Shown here piece by piece: positions 44,574 through 55,860 of a DNA stretch of 64,000 bases (position 1 is its first letter; each line of letters begins with the position of its first letter). A program made the position numbers and the translations under genes. The stretch is taken from positions 64,560,942-64,624,941 of the forward strand of contig NC_050099.1 of assembly GCF_902167145.1 (NCBI RefSeq), read 5' to 3'. The stretch comes from Zea mays. Taxonomy: Eukaryota; Streptophyta; Magnoliopsida; Poales; Poaceae. The notes below the pieces were generated by a model that was not told the origin of the DNA, did not search any database, and was given only the letters and a program-made list of their open reading frames with translations.

Positions 44574-46560
44574 CAGAAAGTATTGTTGGGATCTCAGCTA
44601 TCTGATGAACAGGAGAAGACTTTGCTAAGATTCTTGTTCAACAACAAAGACGTCTTTGCTTGGACAGCTAATGATTTCTATGGTGTCAATAGAGATGTTA
44701 TTGAGCATTCACTCAATGTAAACCCGTCCTTCAGACCAAGAAGGCAGAGGCTTTGGAAAATGTCCGATGATAAAGCTGAAGGTGCACGAAATGAAGTGAA
44801 GAGACTTCTAAGTGCCGGTGTTATCAGAGAAGTAACATACCTAGAGTGGTTGGCCAATACTGTCATGGTAAAGAAAGCTAATGGAAAATGGAGAATGTGC
44901 ATTGATTTTACAGATCTCCACAAGGCATGTCCGAAGGATGAATTCCCAGTACCAAGAATAGATTCTCTAGTAGATGCAGCAGCTTCTTTAGAACTCATGA
45001 GGTTATTGGACTGTTACTCGGGTTATCATAAAATCTGGATGAGGAAGGAGGATGAGCCGAAGACAAGCTTCATAATTCCTAGTGGTACCTATTGTTACCT
45101 TCGGATGCCTGAGGGGCTCAAGAATGTTGGAGGAAGTTTCAGCAGAATGACTGCCAAGGTTCTTCACTCCCAAATTAGCAAGAATGTGCTGACATATGTC
45201 GATGACATCATAGTGAAAAGCACAAAGCAAGAAAATCATGTTGCTGATTTGCAAGAGACGTTTGCCAATTTCAGACAAGCTGGTCTCAAGTTAAATCCAG
45301 AGAAGTGTGTCTTTAGGGTGAAGAAGGGCAAGTTTCTTGGTTTCCTGGTATCAACAAAAGGCATCGAAGCTAATCCAAGCAAGATCGAAGCTATCCTTTG
45401 GATGGAGCCACCAAATTCAAAGAAGGGGGCTCAACTATTGACAGGAAGGCTGGCATCGTTAAATAGATTCATTTCAAGATAAGCAGAGAGGAATCTACCT
45501 TTCTTTGAAATACTAAAATCAGCTGAAGTCTTCCAATGGGGTCCAGCTCAACAGAAAGCCTTCAAAGAGCTGAAGCAGTATTTGATAGATCTCACAACTC
45601 TAACACTACCTTCATCAGGAGCTCCGTTACTTCTATATGTGGCTGCTTCCCATGTTGCGGTTAGTGCAACACATGTACAAGAGAAACAAGAGGGCCAGGT
45701 AAAAAAGCAAGCACCAGTATACTTCGTTTCCGAAGTACTAAGCCCTTCAAAGAAAAATTATACAGAGTTGGAGAAGGTATTGTATGCTGTATTGATGGCC
45801 TCCAGGAAGCTTCGGTATTATTTTCAAGCATATCACATAATAGTGCCTTCATCGGAACCCCCGAAGGACATAATGAGGAACAGAGAAGCTACAGGAAGAA
45901 TCGGAAAATGGGCCACAGAACTTAACGAATTCACCATTGATTACATACACAGATCTTCAATTCAATCTCAGGCGTTAGCAGACTTCATTGCTGATTGGAC
46001 ACCAGGGGCTCAGGATGGAGAAGCAACAAAAGATGCCGAAGCTTGGACGATATTTTGCGATGGATCTTGGGGTACCTTTGGTGCAGGAGCAGCTGTTGTC
46101 CTAGTCACACCCTCTAAAGTCAGAACATGTTATGCAATAAAGTTAGATTTCACCTTCACAAATAACATTGCTGAGTACGAAGCTCTTCTTTTGGGGCTCC
46201 GGAAGCTAAAGGCAATGGGAATAAGAAGTGAATCCTTAAAACTGATTCACAAGTTATTTCGGGCCATGTGGATAAGAGCAGCAAGGCAAGAGACCTGAAG
46301 CTTGAAAAGTATCTGGATGCAGTCCAAAGATTGGAAGCTTCTTTCGAAGGATTTTCTGTGAAAAATATCTCAAGGGGAGAGAATGAGAATGCAGATTTAT
46401 TAGCTAAATCAGTGGCACAGGGGCTCTCTTTGCCTTCGGAAGTATTTTTTGAAATAATAAAAACACCTTCAATTGAGCTCATGGAAAGAGCAGTGCTCAC
46501 AATCTCACATGTACATAGTGAAGACTGGAGGACAGAAATAATATCCTTTCTCCAGGGCAA
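44574..46560 (+). pseudogene. Element A reverse transcriptase and RNase H
   Basis: Motifs in order: WRMCIDFTDLHKACPK, LLDCYSGYHKIW, GLKNVGGSFSRM and TYVDDIIVK with the YVDD pair near 45200. A TAA at 45480 interrupts before the thumb. RNase H has IFCDGSWGTFGAG near 46050 and NNIAEYEALLLGL near 46160; a frame change near 46220 follows and the last RNase H part (GENENADLLAKS) is in another frame from 46268. Compared with B and C most catalytic residues are kept, but the frame is broken. Confidence 0.8.
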
Positions 46561-47749
46561 CTGTCTCTCAGATGACGAAGCTTATAACAAGAGAATGGAA
46601 GCAAGAACAAGACCTTATGTAATAATTGAAGGGGAGTTATACAAGCATGGAGTTTGCTCCCCATTGCTCAAATGCTTCTCCAGAAATGAAGGACAAGAAT
46701 TAGTGAAGGAGATACATGCAGGACTGTGTGGAGCTCACATTGGGTCCAGGCCTTTACTAGGAAAGGTTTTTAGACAATGATTTTATTGGTCGAAGGCAGC
46801 TTCGGATGCAGTGGATCTGGTCTAGAAATGTGAAAACTATCAGAAGTGTGCCAGAGACCAGAAACAACCTTCGTCTTTGACACGACTGATTCAACCTACA
46901 TGGCCATTATAGAGATGGGGCCTAGATTTGTTAGGCCCACTTCCACCAGCACAAGGAAACTTGAAATATGTTGTGGTAGCAGTGGAATATTTCTCAAAAT
47001 GGATCGAAGCTAAACCCCTAGCTACAATAACTTCGGCCACAGTCTAGAAGTTCTTTTGGCAAAATATTGTTTATCGCTTCGGTGTACCGAAGGCTATTAC
47101 AGTCGATAATGGAACTCAATTTGATGCTGAAATGTTCCAAGCTTTTTGTGACCAGATTGGTACAAAGATACACTTTGCGTCAATAAGGCATCCGGAATCA
47201 AATGGATTAGTAGAAAGAGCAAATGGAATTATAATAACAAGAATAATGAAGTCAATCTTCAATCAGCCAAGAGGAAAGTGGCTAGATGAATTAATAAAGG
47301 TGGTGTGGAACCACAACACTGTTGTCTCAAGGTCAACAGGTTTTACTCCATTCAAGCTTTTGTTCGGTGATGAAGCAATAACACCCGAAGAAGCAAGAAC
47401 AGGATCAATAAAAACCATAGCTTCGACGGAGGATAAAGCTGATTGCCAAATAACAAAAGACACCATAGAAGGGACCAGAGTTTAGGCCATAGAGCACATT
47501 AATAAGTACCAGACCGAAACAATAAAATGGCGTGATAGAAGAGTTTTATTGAAAAATACCAAACCTGGCCATTTGGTGCTTCGAATGATAGCTAACCTAG
47601 ATACAGTGGGGAAGCTCCAGCTGAAATGGGAAGGCCCTTTTCTAGTAGTATCTTCATCAAGACCCTGTTCTTACAGACTGAAGGATATGGACGGCAACGA
47701 CATACCCAGGTCTTGGAATGCAGATGAGCTTCGGTGATATTATGTGTAA
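46561..47749 (+). pseudogene. Element A integrase, many stops
   Basis: The zinc-binding part (EIHAGLCGAHIG, then CENYQKC) lies at about 46705-46855. The core has WGLDLLGPL near 46917, VDNGTQF near 47103 and SNGLVERANG near 47197, giving the D, D and E residues. The C-terminal part has a WEGPFLVV segment and ends at TAA 47747. In-frame stops include 46778, 46824, 46909, 47043, 47483 and 47735. At 47735 element C has CGA, so that stop is a single C to T change. The antisense gene's 3' end lies about 1 kb downstream. Confidence 0.75.
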
Positions 47750-47943
47750 TTGATGTAATCTTTGTATTTTTTTCCTATGACACCCTTTTCCTTTCAGGAG
47801 GGTAGAAAGGTTTTTAATGGGGCCATAGTTTGTAATTTTCATTTTTGTTTAGCCCTATGCAATACAAGGGCCAAATTCCCCCAAAAATGTAACATGTAAC
47901 ATCGGAATATGCACCATCGAGTGCAAAGAGAACAGGGGAAAGC

Positions 47944-48304
47944 ACAAAAGTCATCCCTAAGGGGATGCAGAGCTACAATGTCACTCGAAAGGTGACGAAG
48001 CTACAAAAGTCGTTCCTAAGGGAACGCAGAGTATGTTCCGAAGCTACAAAAGTCGTTCCTAAGGGAGCGTAGAGTAAGTTTAGAAGCTCAAAAGTCGTTC
48101 CTAAGGGAATGCAGAGCCAAAATACCATCGAAATAGAAGGTGAAGAAGCTCAAAAGATGTTCCTAAGGGAATGCAGAGCTTAAATGCCACCGAAATAGAA
48201 GGTGAAGAAGCTCAAAATGCGTTCCTAAGGGAATGCAAGGCTTAAATGCCACCGAAATAGAAGGTGAAGAGACTCAAAAGTCATTCCTAAGGGGATGCAG
48301 AGTC
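47944..48304 (+). repeat. Tandem repeats between integrase and antisense gene, element A
   Basis: Seven units of 43 to 62 bp share (G/A)T(T/C)CCTAAGGG(A/G) followed by a GCAGAG-type sequence and (A)CAAAAGTC. They occupy the gap where the sense pol and antisense transcription units converge. Confidence 0.8.
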
Positions 48305-48796
48305 TGGGTCTGGCTTCATGTGTGTTCAGGTCATACATTTGCATATTCCATCACAACATTCTTTGCATTCATACAAGCATTCATTAGACATTCGTAGGAA
48401 CATCATTATCATGACACGAAGCATAACAGGAAAGGAAAAAGTTGCCTGTCTTTGGTGACAAAATGCTTCGTTGAATACGAAGAAGCTTCGTCTTAGACAA
48501 AACGAATGCAGAGGCACTTTGTACAATGAAAAAATGCTTCGATGTGAACGAAAAGAAGGGAAGGTGTTTTTCGCCTTCGACTCAAAAATTGTAACTGTGG
48601 GTTTCGTCCACAGCAAAGCAATTTATACATGGACAGAGAGGTAAAATTATATTACAAGGTATGGACAAATATGTACAATGTCGTGTTCAGCTCTCAATTA
48701 CATCCTTTTGCAAAATAATGCAAAGAGATCCTAAGCTTTCTACAGGTAGTTACAAAAAGAAGCTTCAGCCCAGTAACCATCGGAACAAGCTTCGGC

Positions 48797-51728
48797 TTAG
48801 CGATCCTCGGCGCCACCATCCTGCAGACACATGAAGGTATAAGGTAAATGCAAATGTTATAAAGAAAAGCCAAGGTAAAAGACAGGTAAAAGTTTCATAC
48901 CGAGCTGAGCAGTTTCCGAGCTTCGTCTCCAGCTAGCTCGCGCCCGCCTTTAGCCCAAATTTGAGTGATAAATCTATTTCCAATGTTTCAGGCCTCAACA
49001 GGAATATGGACTAAGTCTGATGGCGAGAGGCTGAAGGTTGGCTTGTTCACTGTTTTGGCATGAGTGCACCCGGCCTTCAAAATATAGCAGTCGTGCCACG
49101 AGAAGCTAACAGAGCACAAAAATCCCCATGCCCAGTTATAACTTCATCAAGCGCATCAACTTTATTTTCAATATGCTCGAAGGCTTTGGGGATATCTTTA
49201 GCCGAAGGGGCAATTTCTTCAGAACTAGCTCCAACCGAGTTGAATATTCCTTTTAATCGATGCACACAGCGAGTGGCAAAATCTGAGCACTTATTCCAAA
49301 GTTTTTTCAGTGACTCCTGCAGCTTCTTATTCTTCTCAGCTTTGGCTTCAGATTTTGCTTGCAGTTCTTTTCTTTCTTGCTCGAAGTGCTCCGTTTCTTC
49401 TTTTAAAGTGGTTCGAGCATTGAAAAGTTCCTCGCTTAATTTAGTATTTTCAGCTTGTGCTTCCACGAGGGAACCTTCGGCTGCTTGTAGCAGGAAATCT
49501 TTCTTCTCTAGTGAAGCTTCAAAATCTTTAATCTTGTTCTCCAAGCCTTCAATTATTATTTCATTTTTCCTATCTTCGAAATCCTGCTACATTCTTAGTG
49601 CCTTACTTAGCAGCATGCTCTGCGAAATCAAGATCAGGTTAGAACATTTTAATCCATCACAAAGGTAACAAAAATCTAGACAAAGATTTTACCTTGAAAT
49701 TGAAATAGAATAGGCTTCCGACAATATGTTGTTGTTGGTAACCACTAATGTCAAACTCCAGCTTCAGGAAACCAACACTCTTAGACAGAGTGCCGATTAT
49801 TTTTGCCCCGACGCGGTCGCGAATGCATCCCAAAGTTTCTTTGCCAATTCCGCCGAAGAGCAGAGATCCCAGCTAATAGCCGCAAGATATTCCATATTCT
49901 TTCAGCTCCTCCTTGTCTACCTCGGACAGTTCCTGGCCACCCAGATGCCGAAGGTGAAAATCTTTCTCTTCCGAAGAAGCACTGTGGCCATGCTTTCCTC
50001 CGCAGCCACGACTATCTCTTCCGCAACCATATTTGATATAAGCTTGTCAATTCCCTATATTGGGGTTGCAAGTTTTGCAGCTTCGGCAACAGCTTCGGCT
50101 TCGGCACTCGCGGCAGTCACTATTTTGGCCGCTGAGGCTGAAGGCAGTGTTCGCTCGATGGCTTGCATCACATTGACAATTCTTCATTTCTTTTGCCCTT
50201 CAGCATTCTCCTTTGCAGCCGAAGGTTGTTCTTTCTTCTGTAAAAATTTCATCAGTTCTGGTCCCAGAGGACTTAGCAGCTTGATGGGTAGGGAGTCAGT
50301 CATTACCTTTAAAATTTCTGCTATTTCGGCACCAAAGGGTGTTGCAGGAGCTTCGTCTGTCTCATCCATCTTTGGCTCAGCAGAGGAAGTTATATCAAGC
50401 CTTCATTTTTAGAAGGTGTCGCCTTTGGCTCAGGAGCTGTTTTCGCTTTCTTCAAAAAAAATTCATCTTCTTTTATCAGCCAGACAGCTTGCCTATTCAG
50501 GATGCTGACAACTCGTTTCCTTTTCACCTCTTCGCCCCCTTTGTCAAGCTTTTCATAGTCAGGGTATTCGAAATTCAAGGCGTCCATTACCTGGTTCAAT
50601 CTTCGTTTCGACCGGGTACCGATGGCTGCAGTCATCAACTAATCTTCTTTCTTGGTATAATTCCCAAGTATTTCGTTACACATGGTCTCAATCATATCTA
50701 GCCATTCTTTGCAAGGCTTTTTGAATTGTTTCTCAAACTTAAAGCGATAAGAGAGCCATACATGCTCGTGCTTCTTTCCAACTTCTTTTCTCTTCAGCAT
50801 TCCCTAGCCACTAGAAGTTGGATTTGTCTTGTTTGATAGGTACTCTTGCACTAAGTCCCTAATACTGATGTGCCCAGCCACCACTCTAAATTCTACTTCG
50901 GCCAATTGGCAAGGGCCCCTAACTGCATGTTGCACAAGGGTCAAGTCAAGCCAAAGTTCAGCTTCAAGGGACTCATTACCAAACCCACGAGTTTTTCCCT
51001 CTTCTTCTCATCAGCTTTCATGTAAAACCATTCATTAGTCCACCCGGTTGGCCACTTGGTGCAATAACCAATAACTGGGGCCTTTGTATCCTTCAGATAC
51101 GCAAAATTATAACAGCCAAAGTTCTTGTGAAGACTATCTGTTCTAGCCTTTGTCTAATAGTGTAGCTCGTGCACCCGACAAAAAGCTTTGGCATTAGCAT
51201 GCATTCCTTGGCTTCAGAGAGCCCATATGAAGACGCTAAGTCTAACAATAGCATTGGGGTCAGCTGATGAAAGTATATTTCAAAGTTCTTTAGAACCTCC
51301 CCTATCATTTCATTTAGGGGAAACCGAAGTCCTGCTCTGAAGAAGCTCTTAAAGACAATAACTTTGTCCTCCCTTGGCTCCGAAGTTATCTCCTCCCTAG
51401 CAAATCGTACAAGCTTGCTCTCAGATTCCCCGAAATAACCCAGTTTTTTCATCATAGTCATGTCATTTTCTGTTACAGTAGATTTTCCAAATTCAAGATG
51501 ACTAGGCTTTGTCGGGTTCAGAATGTTGTTATCTTCTTCGCTTTCATTATCACTCTCACCCTCAACCAAAGTTTGTACAATTTCGGCATTGGAAGTACCT
51601 TCGTCAGTAACTTCCCCTGGCACAACTAGACCTGATCGCTTCATTACTTCTGATATGGGCACTGTCTCGTTAGCTTCGGCCTTGTCCCCCTCACGAGACA
51701 CCCTAGCAGTGGATCGAACTCTGGTCAT
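48797..51728 (-). pseudogene. Antisense three-exon gene of element A, degraded
   Basis: The minus strand starts at ATG 51728 (MTRVRSTARVSREGD), 158 bp below its own TATA box. Exon 1 runs to 49693, intron 1 is 49692-49620 (GTAAAATC ... TTTCGCAG, 73 bp), exon 2 is 49619-48901, intron 2 is 48900-48821 (GTATGAAA ... GTCTGCAG, 80 bp) and exon 3 ends at TAA 48797. Exon 1 has the AGLRFPLNEMIGEVLKNFEI and HQLTP segments, as in PF04195-like transposon proteins. Exon 2 is a coiled coil (SEELFNARTTLKEETEHFEQ region). A one-base loss near 51250 and several stops break it. Splice sites are intact here, whereas the copy in element C is intact in coding but has a damaged acceptor. Confidence 0.7.
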
Positions 51729-51885
51729 TTGTGTTTACGTTTTCGTTCTAAGATGAAGCTAATCTCTAGTGACGAAGCGTTTGCTTGAAAATGCAATATA
51801 GAAAGCTTCAGCTATGGTTAAAATTTTTAATAGCACAACGGTGCAATGGCAATGAATGTTGTGGTAACTCCTCACCAACTCATCT

Positions 51886-51895
51886 GTTTATATAG
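51886..51895 (-). promoter_or_regulatory. TATA box of the antisense gene, element A
   Basis: The minus strand reads CTATATAAAC, followed by a stretch with TTACCACAACATTCATTGC that is also conserved below the TATA box in element C (55851). Confidence 0.65.
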
Positions 51896-52080
51896 TGTTG
51901 TAGGGGGAGAAGGCGAACCACCATACTGCTCGCACTGGCTGAGCGGTGGACCGTCCGGCGTCCAGAATATTATAATCGTTTCTCGGCAATGAGCTTAGGG
52001 AAGGTGTTTTTCGAACCTTCGGCATTCCGAAGCCTTTGTGTTTTTCGCGGATCGAGCTCGTTACGAAAAACGATCTAGCA

Positions 52081-52094
52081 CTGCGAAGGGGCTA
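52081..52094 (+). promoter_or_regulatory. Polypurine tract of element A
   Basis: CTGCGAAGGGGCTA lies directly before the shared LTR, marking it as the 3' LTR of element A. Confidence 0.65.
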
Positions 52095-52725
52095 TGTTGG
52101 GGGTATGCTTCATAGCCGAAGATCCTAAAGAAAGAAACACCTTCGGCAGATCCTATCAAAAGCAATGCCGAAGCTGTCGCCTATAAAGCTTCAGCACAAG
52201 TGACATGTCTCAAGACGAAAGGGTGAACCGACTTAAAGATAAAATGACCTAAAGACCCATGACATTTTGTGTCATTATTGTAGTTGATTGTAAAGGGCAT
52301 AAATGTAATTATACACAGGCTGCGCCCTGTGCCTATAAATAGGTGAACAGTACCCTTGTACTGTTCACGCAACCTTATAATTGCTGGCACATTACGTGAG
52401 ATTACTGCTTTCTGCCAAGGCGAAGGTATAAATGTACCTAAATATTATGTTTTAATATTTAGGTTTGTATAATAAAAGATGTGGATGATCTTATGTGTTT
52501 TTGATATATCATTCCCTTATGTTTCATATTTTTTATACTTTATCCTACATTGTTTTATAACTCTAATCACGAAGGTATGACCTTCATGATATCTTGCTCA
52601 TGGCCTTCGTCTGAAGTTCATTAAATCCTTGGGGAGATAATGCTTCAGTGCACGAAGGGCATTGATATTTAATATTTTATGTTGCCTTGTTCTTATTCAT
52701 AGCATTTGAGAACAAGTCCCCAACA
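52095..52725 (+). repeat. LTR shared by tandem elements A and B
   Basis: It runs from TGTTGGGGGTATGC to AAGTCCCCAACA (631 bp), with a TATA box (TATAAATA) at 52334. A polypurine tract is on its left and a primer binding site on its right, so it serves as 3' LTR of A and 5' LTR of B. Confidence 0.85.
52343..52368 (+). promoter_or_regulatory. 11 bp inverted repeat next to the TATA box, shared LTR
   Basis: GTGAACAGTAC and GTACTGTTCAC are perfect arms around a 4-base loop. They start right after the TATA box, where transcription should begin. Confidence 0.75.
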
Positions 52726-52726
52726 T

Positions 52727-52737
52727 TGGCGCCCACC
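52727..52737 (+). promoter_or_regulatory. Primer binding site of element B (tRNA-Lys type)
   Basis: TGGCGCCCACC, one base after the shared LTR, identical to the sites in elements A and C. Confidence 0.7.
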
Positions 52738-52768
52738 TCCGGTGAACTCACTTCCACTTTTTGAGTTG

Positions 52769-55649
52769 ATGGTTTCGTTCAACAACCAAGCTGGAGCTGC
52801 TTCGGCTACGAAGCTGGTACTCCCGATAACAGGCGGTTCATGCTCAGAGCCGGCCAACAAAAAGCAGAAGGAGGCACAGAAAAGGGTACATCATGTCGGG
52901 GTGTAGGGACCCTTCATCAAGTCGAGATTGTCCCACATCCCAATTACCTTCTCCCAAGAGGACCTTCAGCTCAAGGATTACCCTCACAATGATGCTATGG
53001 TTATTTCTTGCGTTATCAAAGGATTTCTGGTCCACAATGTTCTAGTTGATACAGGCAGTGCAGCGGATATCATATTTGCTAAGGCCTTCAGACAGATGCA
53101 AGAGCCAGAAGATAAGATTCATGATGCTACACACCCTCTTTGTGGCTTCGGAGGAAGGCAGATTGTAGCGCTCGGCAAGATCACGATGCTAGTAACCTTC
53201 GGATTTGTCAACAATACAAGGACTGAGCAAGTTGTGTTTGATATTGTCGACATGGAGTACCCCTATAATGCAATCATTGGTCGCAGGACACTCAATGCTT
53301 TTGAAGCAATTCTTCATCCAGCATATCTATGCATGAAGATACCTTCGGATCAAGGGCCTATTGCTATTCATGAAAGTCAGGAAGCTGCCAGAAAGGCTGA
53401 AGGAAACTGGACAGATTCAAAAGCAATTCATAATATAGATGGAGCTGAAGCTTGTGAGCAGTACAAGTACAGATGGGAGAAGGCTGCTTCGGCCGATCAG
53501 CCGAAGCCCATGCTCTTATGTGAAGATATAGCAGAGCAGAACGTATTGATGGGATCTCAATTGTCTGAGGAACAGGAGAAAACTCTAACAAGGTTTTTGT
53601 TCAACAACAATGATGTCTTCGCATGGTCAGCCAATGATCTCTGTGGTGTTAACAGGGATGTCATTGAACACTCGCTCAATGTCGATCCATCCTTCAGACC
53701 TAGAAAACAGAGGCTTCGGAAAATGTCTGATGACAAAGCCGAAGGTGCTCGGAATGAAGTGAAAAGACTTCTTAGTGCTGGAGTCATCAGAGAAGTAAAA
53801 TACCTAGAATGGCTAGCCAATACTGTTATGGTAAAGAAGGCCAATGGTAAATGGAGAATGTGCATTGATTTTACTGATCTCAACAAAGCTTGTCCAAAGG
53901 ATGAGTTCCCATTACCAAGAATAGATTCTCTAGTAGATGCAGCAGCTTCGTCAGAGCTCATGGGTCTACTAGACTATTATTCAGGCTACCATCAAATCTG
54001 GATGAAGAAGGAAGATGACCCAAAAACCAGCTTCATAACCCCCAGTGGTACATATTGTTATCTTCGGATGCCTGAGGGGCTCAAGAATGCTGGAGGAAGC
54101 TTCAGTAGAATGACAGCGAAAGTCCTTCACTCTCAGATAGGCAGAAATGTGCTAACATATGTTGATGATATCATAGTAAAAAGCACGAAGCAGGAAAATC
54201 ACATTACTGATCTGCAGGAAACATTTGCTAATTTTAGGCAAGCTGGCCTGAAGTTGAATCCAGAAAAATGTGTCTTCGGAGTAAAAAAGGGAAAATTCCT
54301 TGGTTGTTTAGTTTCAACAAAAGGGATCGAAGCTAATCCAAATAAAATTGAAGCTATCCTTCGGATGGAGCCGCCAAGCACAAAGAAGGGGGCTCAACGG
54401 CTGATAGGAAGACTGGCATCTTTGAATCGATTCATATCTAGATCAGTAGAGAGAAATTTTCCATTCGTTGAAGTGCTGAAGTCGGCCGAAGTCTTCCAAT
54501 GGGGATCAGCTCAGCAGAAAGCCTTCGAAGAGCTGAAACAGTACCTGATAGACCTAATGACGCGAACTCCACCCACGACAGGGGCTCCTCTGCTATTGTA
54601 TGTGGCAGCTTCGCACTCCGCAGTGAGTGCGGCGCTTGTACAGGAGAAGCTTGAAGGACAAAATAAAAAGCAAGTCCCAGTATATTTTGTCTCCAAAGTG
54701 TTGAGCTTATCAAAGAAAAATTACACAGAGTTGGAGAAAGTGTTTTATGATGTATTAATGGCTTCCAGGAAGCTTCGGCATTATTTCCAAGCTTACCATA
54801 TAATTGTTCCCTCGTCACAACCTCTGAAGGATATTATGAGGAACAGAGAAGCTACTGGAAGGGTTGCAATGTGGGCTGCGGAGCTCAATGAATTTACCAT
54901 TGATTACGTGTACAGATCTTCAATTCAATCTCAGGCGCTAGCAGACTTCATTGCTGACTGGACGCCAGGGGCTCACGAAGAAGGGACAAACAAGGATACC
55001 GAAGCTTGGACGGTGTTCTGTGATGGTTCTTGGGGAACCATCGGTGCAGGAGCAGCTGCAGTCCTAGTAGCACCTTCAAAAGTCAAAACATGTTTTGCAG
55101 TCAAACTGGACTTCAATTGCACAAATAATATTGCTGAGTACGAAGCACTTCTTTTGGGGCTTCAGAAGTTAAGGGCAATGGGAATAAGAAGGGCCATCCT
55201 AAAGACTGATTCTCAAGTTATTGCTGGCCATGTGGATAAGAGCAGCAGGGCACGAGACCCAAAGCTAGAAAAATATCTGGATGCAGTCCGAAGGTTGGAA
55301 GCTTCCTTCGAAGGGTTTTCTGTCAAAAATATCCCAAGAGGTGAAAATGAGCATGCAGATTTGCTAGTCAAATCAGTGGCTCAGGGGCTCCCCTTACCCT
55401 CCGAAGTATTTTTTGAAACAATAAAAGCACCTTCGGTTGAGCTCATGGAAAGAGCAGTGCTCACTATTTCTCCAGTGCACAGTGAAGACTGGAGAACTGA
55501 AATAATATGTGCACAGTGCAAAGGTGGGGCCTCGATTTGCCAGGCCCACTTCCACCAGCTCAAGGAAATTTAAAATATGTTGTAGTGGCGGTAGAATATT
55601 TTTCCAAGTGGATTGAGGTGAAACCTTTAGCCACAATAACTTCGGTCAC
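52769..55649 (+). pseudogene. Element B protease-RT-RNase H-partial integrase
   Basis: ATG 52769 opens MVSFNNQAGAA with no gag before it. TAG 52904 interrupts the leader; then 881 codons (52928-55573) are open. Protease has VLVDTGSAADIIF near 53039. Reverse transcriptase has WRMCIDFTDLNKACPK, LLDYYSGYHQIW and TYVDDIIVK. RNase H has VFCDGSWGTIGAG near 55015 and NNIAEYEALLLGL near 55129. At 55508 about 360 bp present in A and C are missing (end of RNase H to integrase zinc region) and a 10 bp filler sits at the junction, shifting the frame. The integrase piece WGLDLPGPL to LATITSVT follows to 55649. Apart from the start this is the best preserved PR-RT-RH in the window. Confidence 0.85.
55509..55518 (+). 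other. 10 bp templated filler at a deletion junction in element B
   Basis: GTGCACAGTG at the junction is an exact copy of 55475-55484, 34 bp upstream. A and C lack it at this place and instead have about 360 bp of coding sequence. Confidence 0.65.
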
Positions 55650-55733
55650 TGTTGGGGACTTGTTCTCAAATGCTATGAATCAAGAACAAGGCAACATAGA
55701 AATTGTTAAATGTTATAGTCCTTCGTCCTTCGA
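55650..55733 (-). repeat. 84 bp stub of the 3' LTR of element C
   Basis: TGTTGGGGACTTG at 55650 is the reverse complement of an LTR end. It matches 63760-63843 base for base, then switches to sequence upstream of the antisense gene. About 550 bp of LTR plus the polypurine tract are lost. Confidence 0.85.
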
Positions 55734-55850
55734 TTACACGCTCACCAGCGATTCACCTTCTCGAGCTATGTGGCCCACCGTTCAGTGAGTGCGGGTGACT
55801 GTTTGTTCGGTGTTGGAGACCTTGCCGATTCACCTTCCCACCTGCAGCAC

Positions 55851-55860
55851 TATATAAACA
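55851..55860 (+). promoter_or_regulatory. TATA box of the antisense gene, element C
   Basis: CTATATAAAC lies 190 bp upstream of the ATG. The downstream GTTACCACAACATTCATTGC is shared with element A. Since the 3' LTR is nearly gone, this promoter is internal to the element. Confidence 0.7.

Larger units (their letters stand above)
43116..52725 (+). mobile_element. Tat-lineage Gypsy element A (Grande/Cinful-like)
   Basis: The 5' LTR at 43116-43761 is followed by a tRNA-Lys-type primer binding site and, within about 40 bp, by the protease frame with no gag. Reverse transcriptase, RNase H and integrase follow to 47749, then tandem repeats, a gene on the opposite strand (51728-48797), a polypurine tract and the LTR at 52095-52725. 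That LTR also has a primer binding site on its right, so it is shared with element B. The 5' LTR is strongly diverged from the shared LTR. Pol has many stops. The family name is a guess from layout and the CGAAGGC-rich sequence. Confidence 0.8.
52726..55649 (+). mobile_element. Tat-lineage element B, interior up to the insertion of element C
   Basis: This continues from the shared LTR with protease, reverse transcriptase, RNase H and a piece of integrase. At 55649, within integrase (KPLATITSVT), the LTR end of element C begins. The remaining integrase, any antisense gene and the 3' LTR of B would lie beyond the window. Confidence 0.8.
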
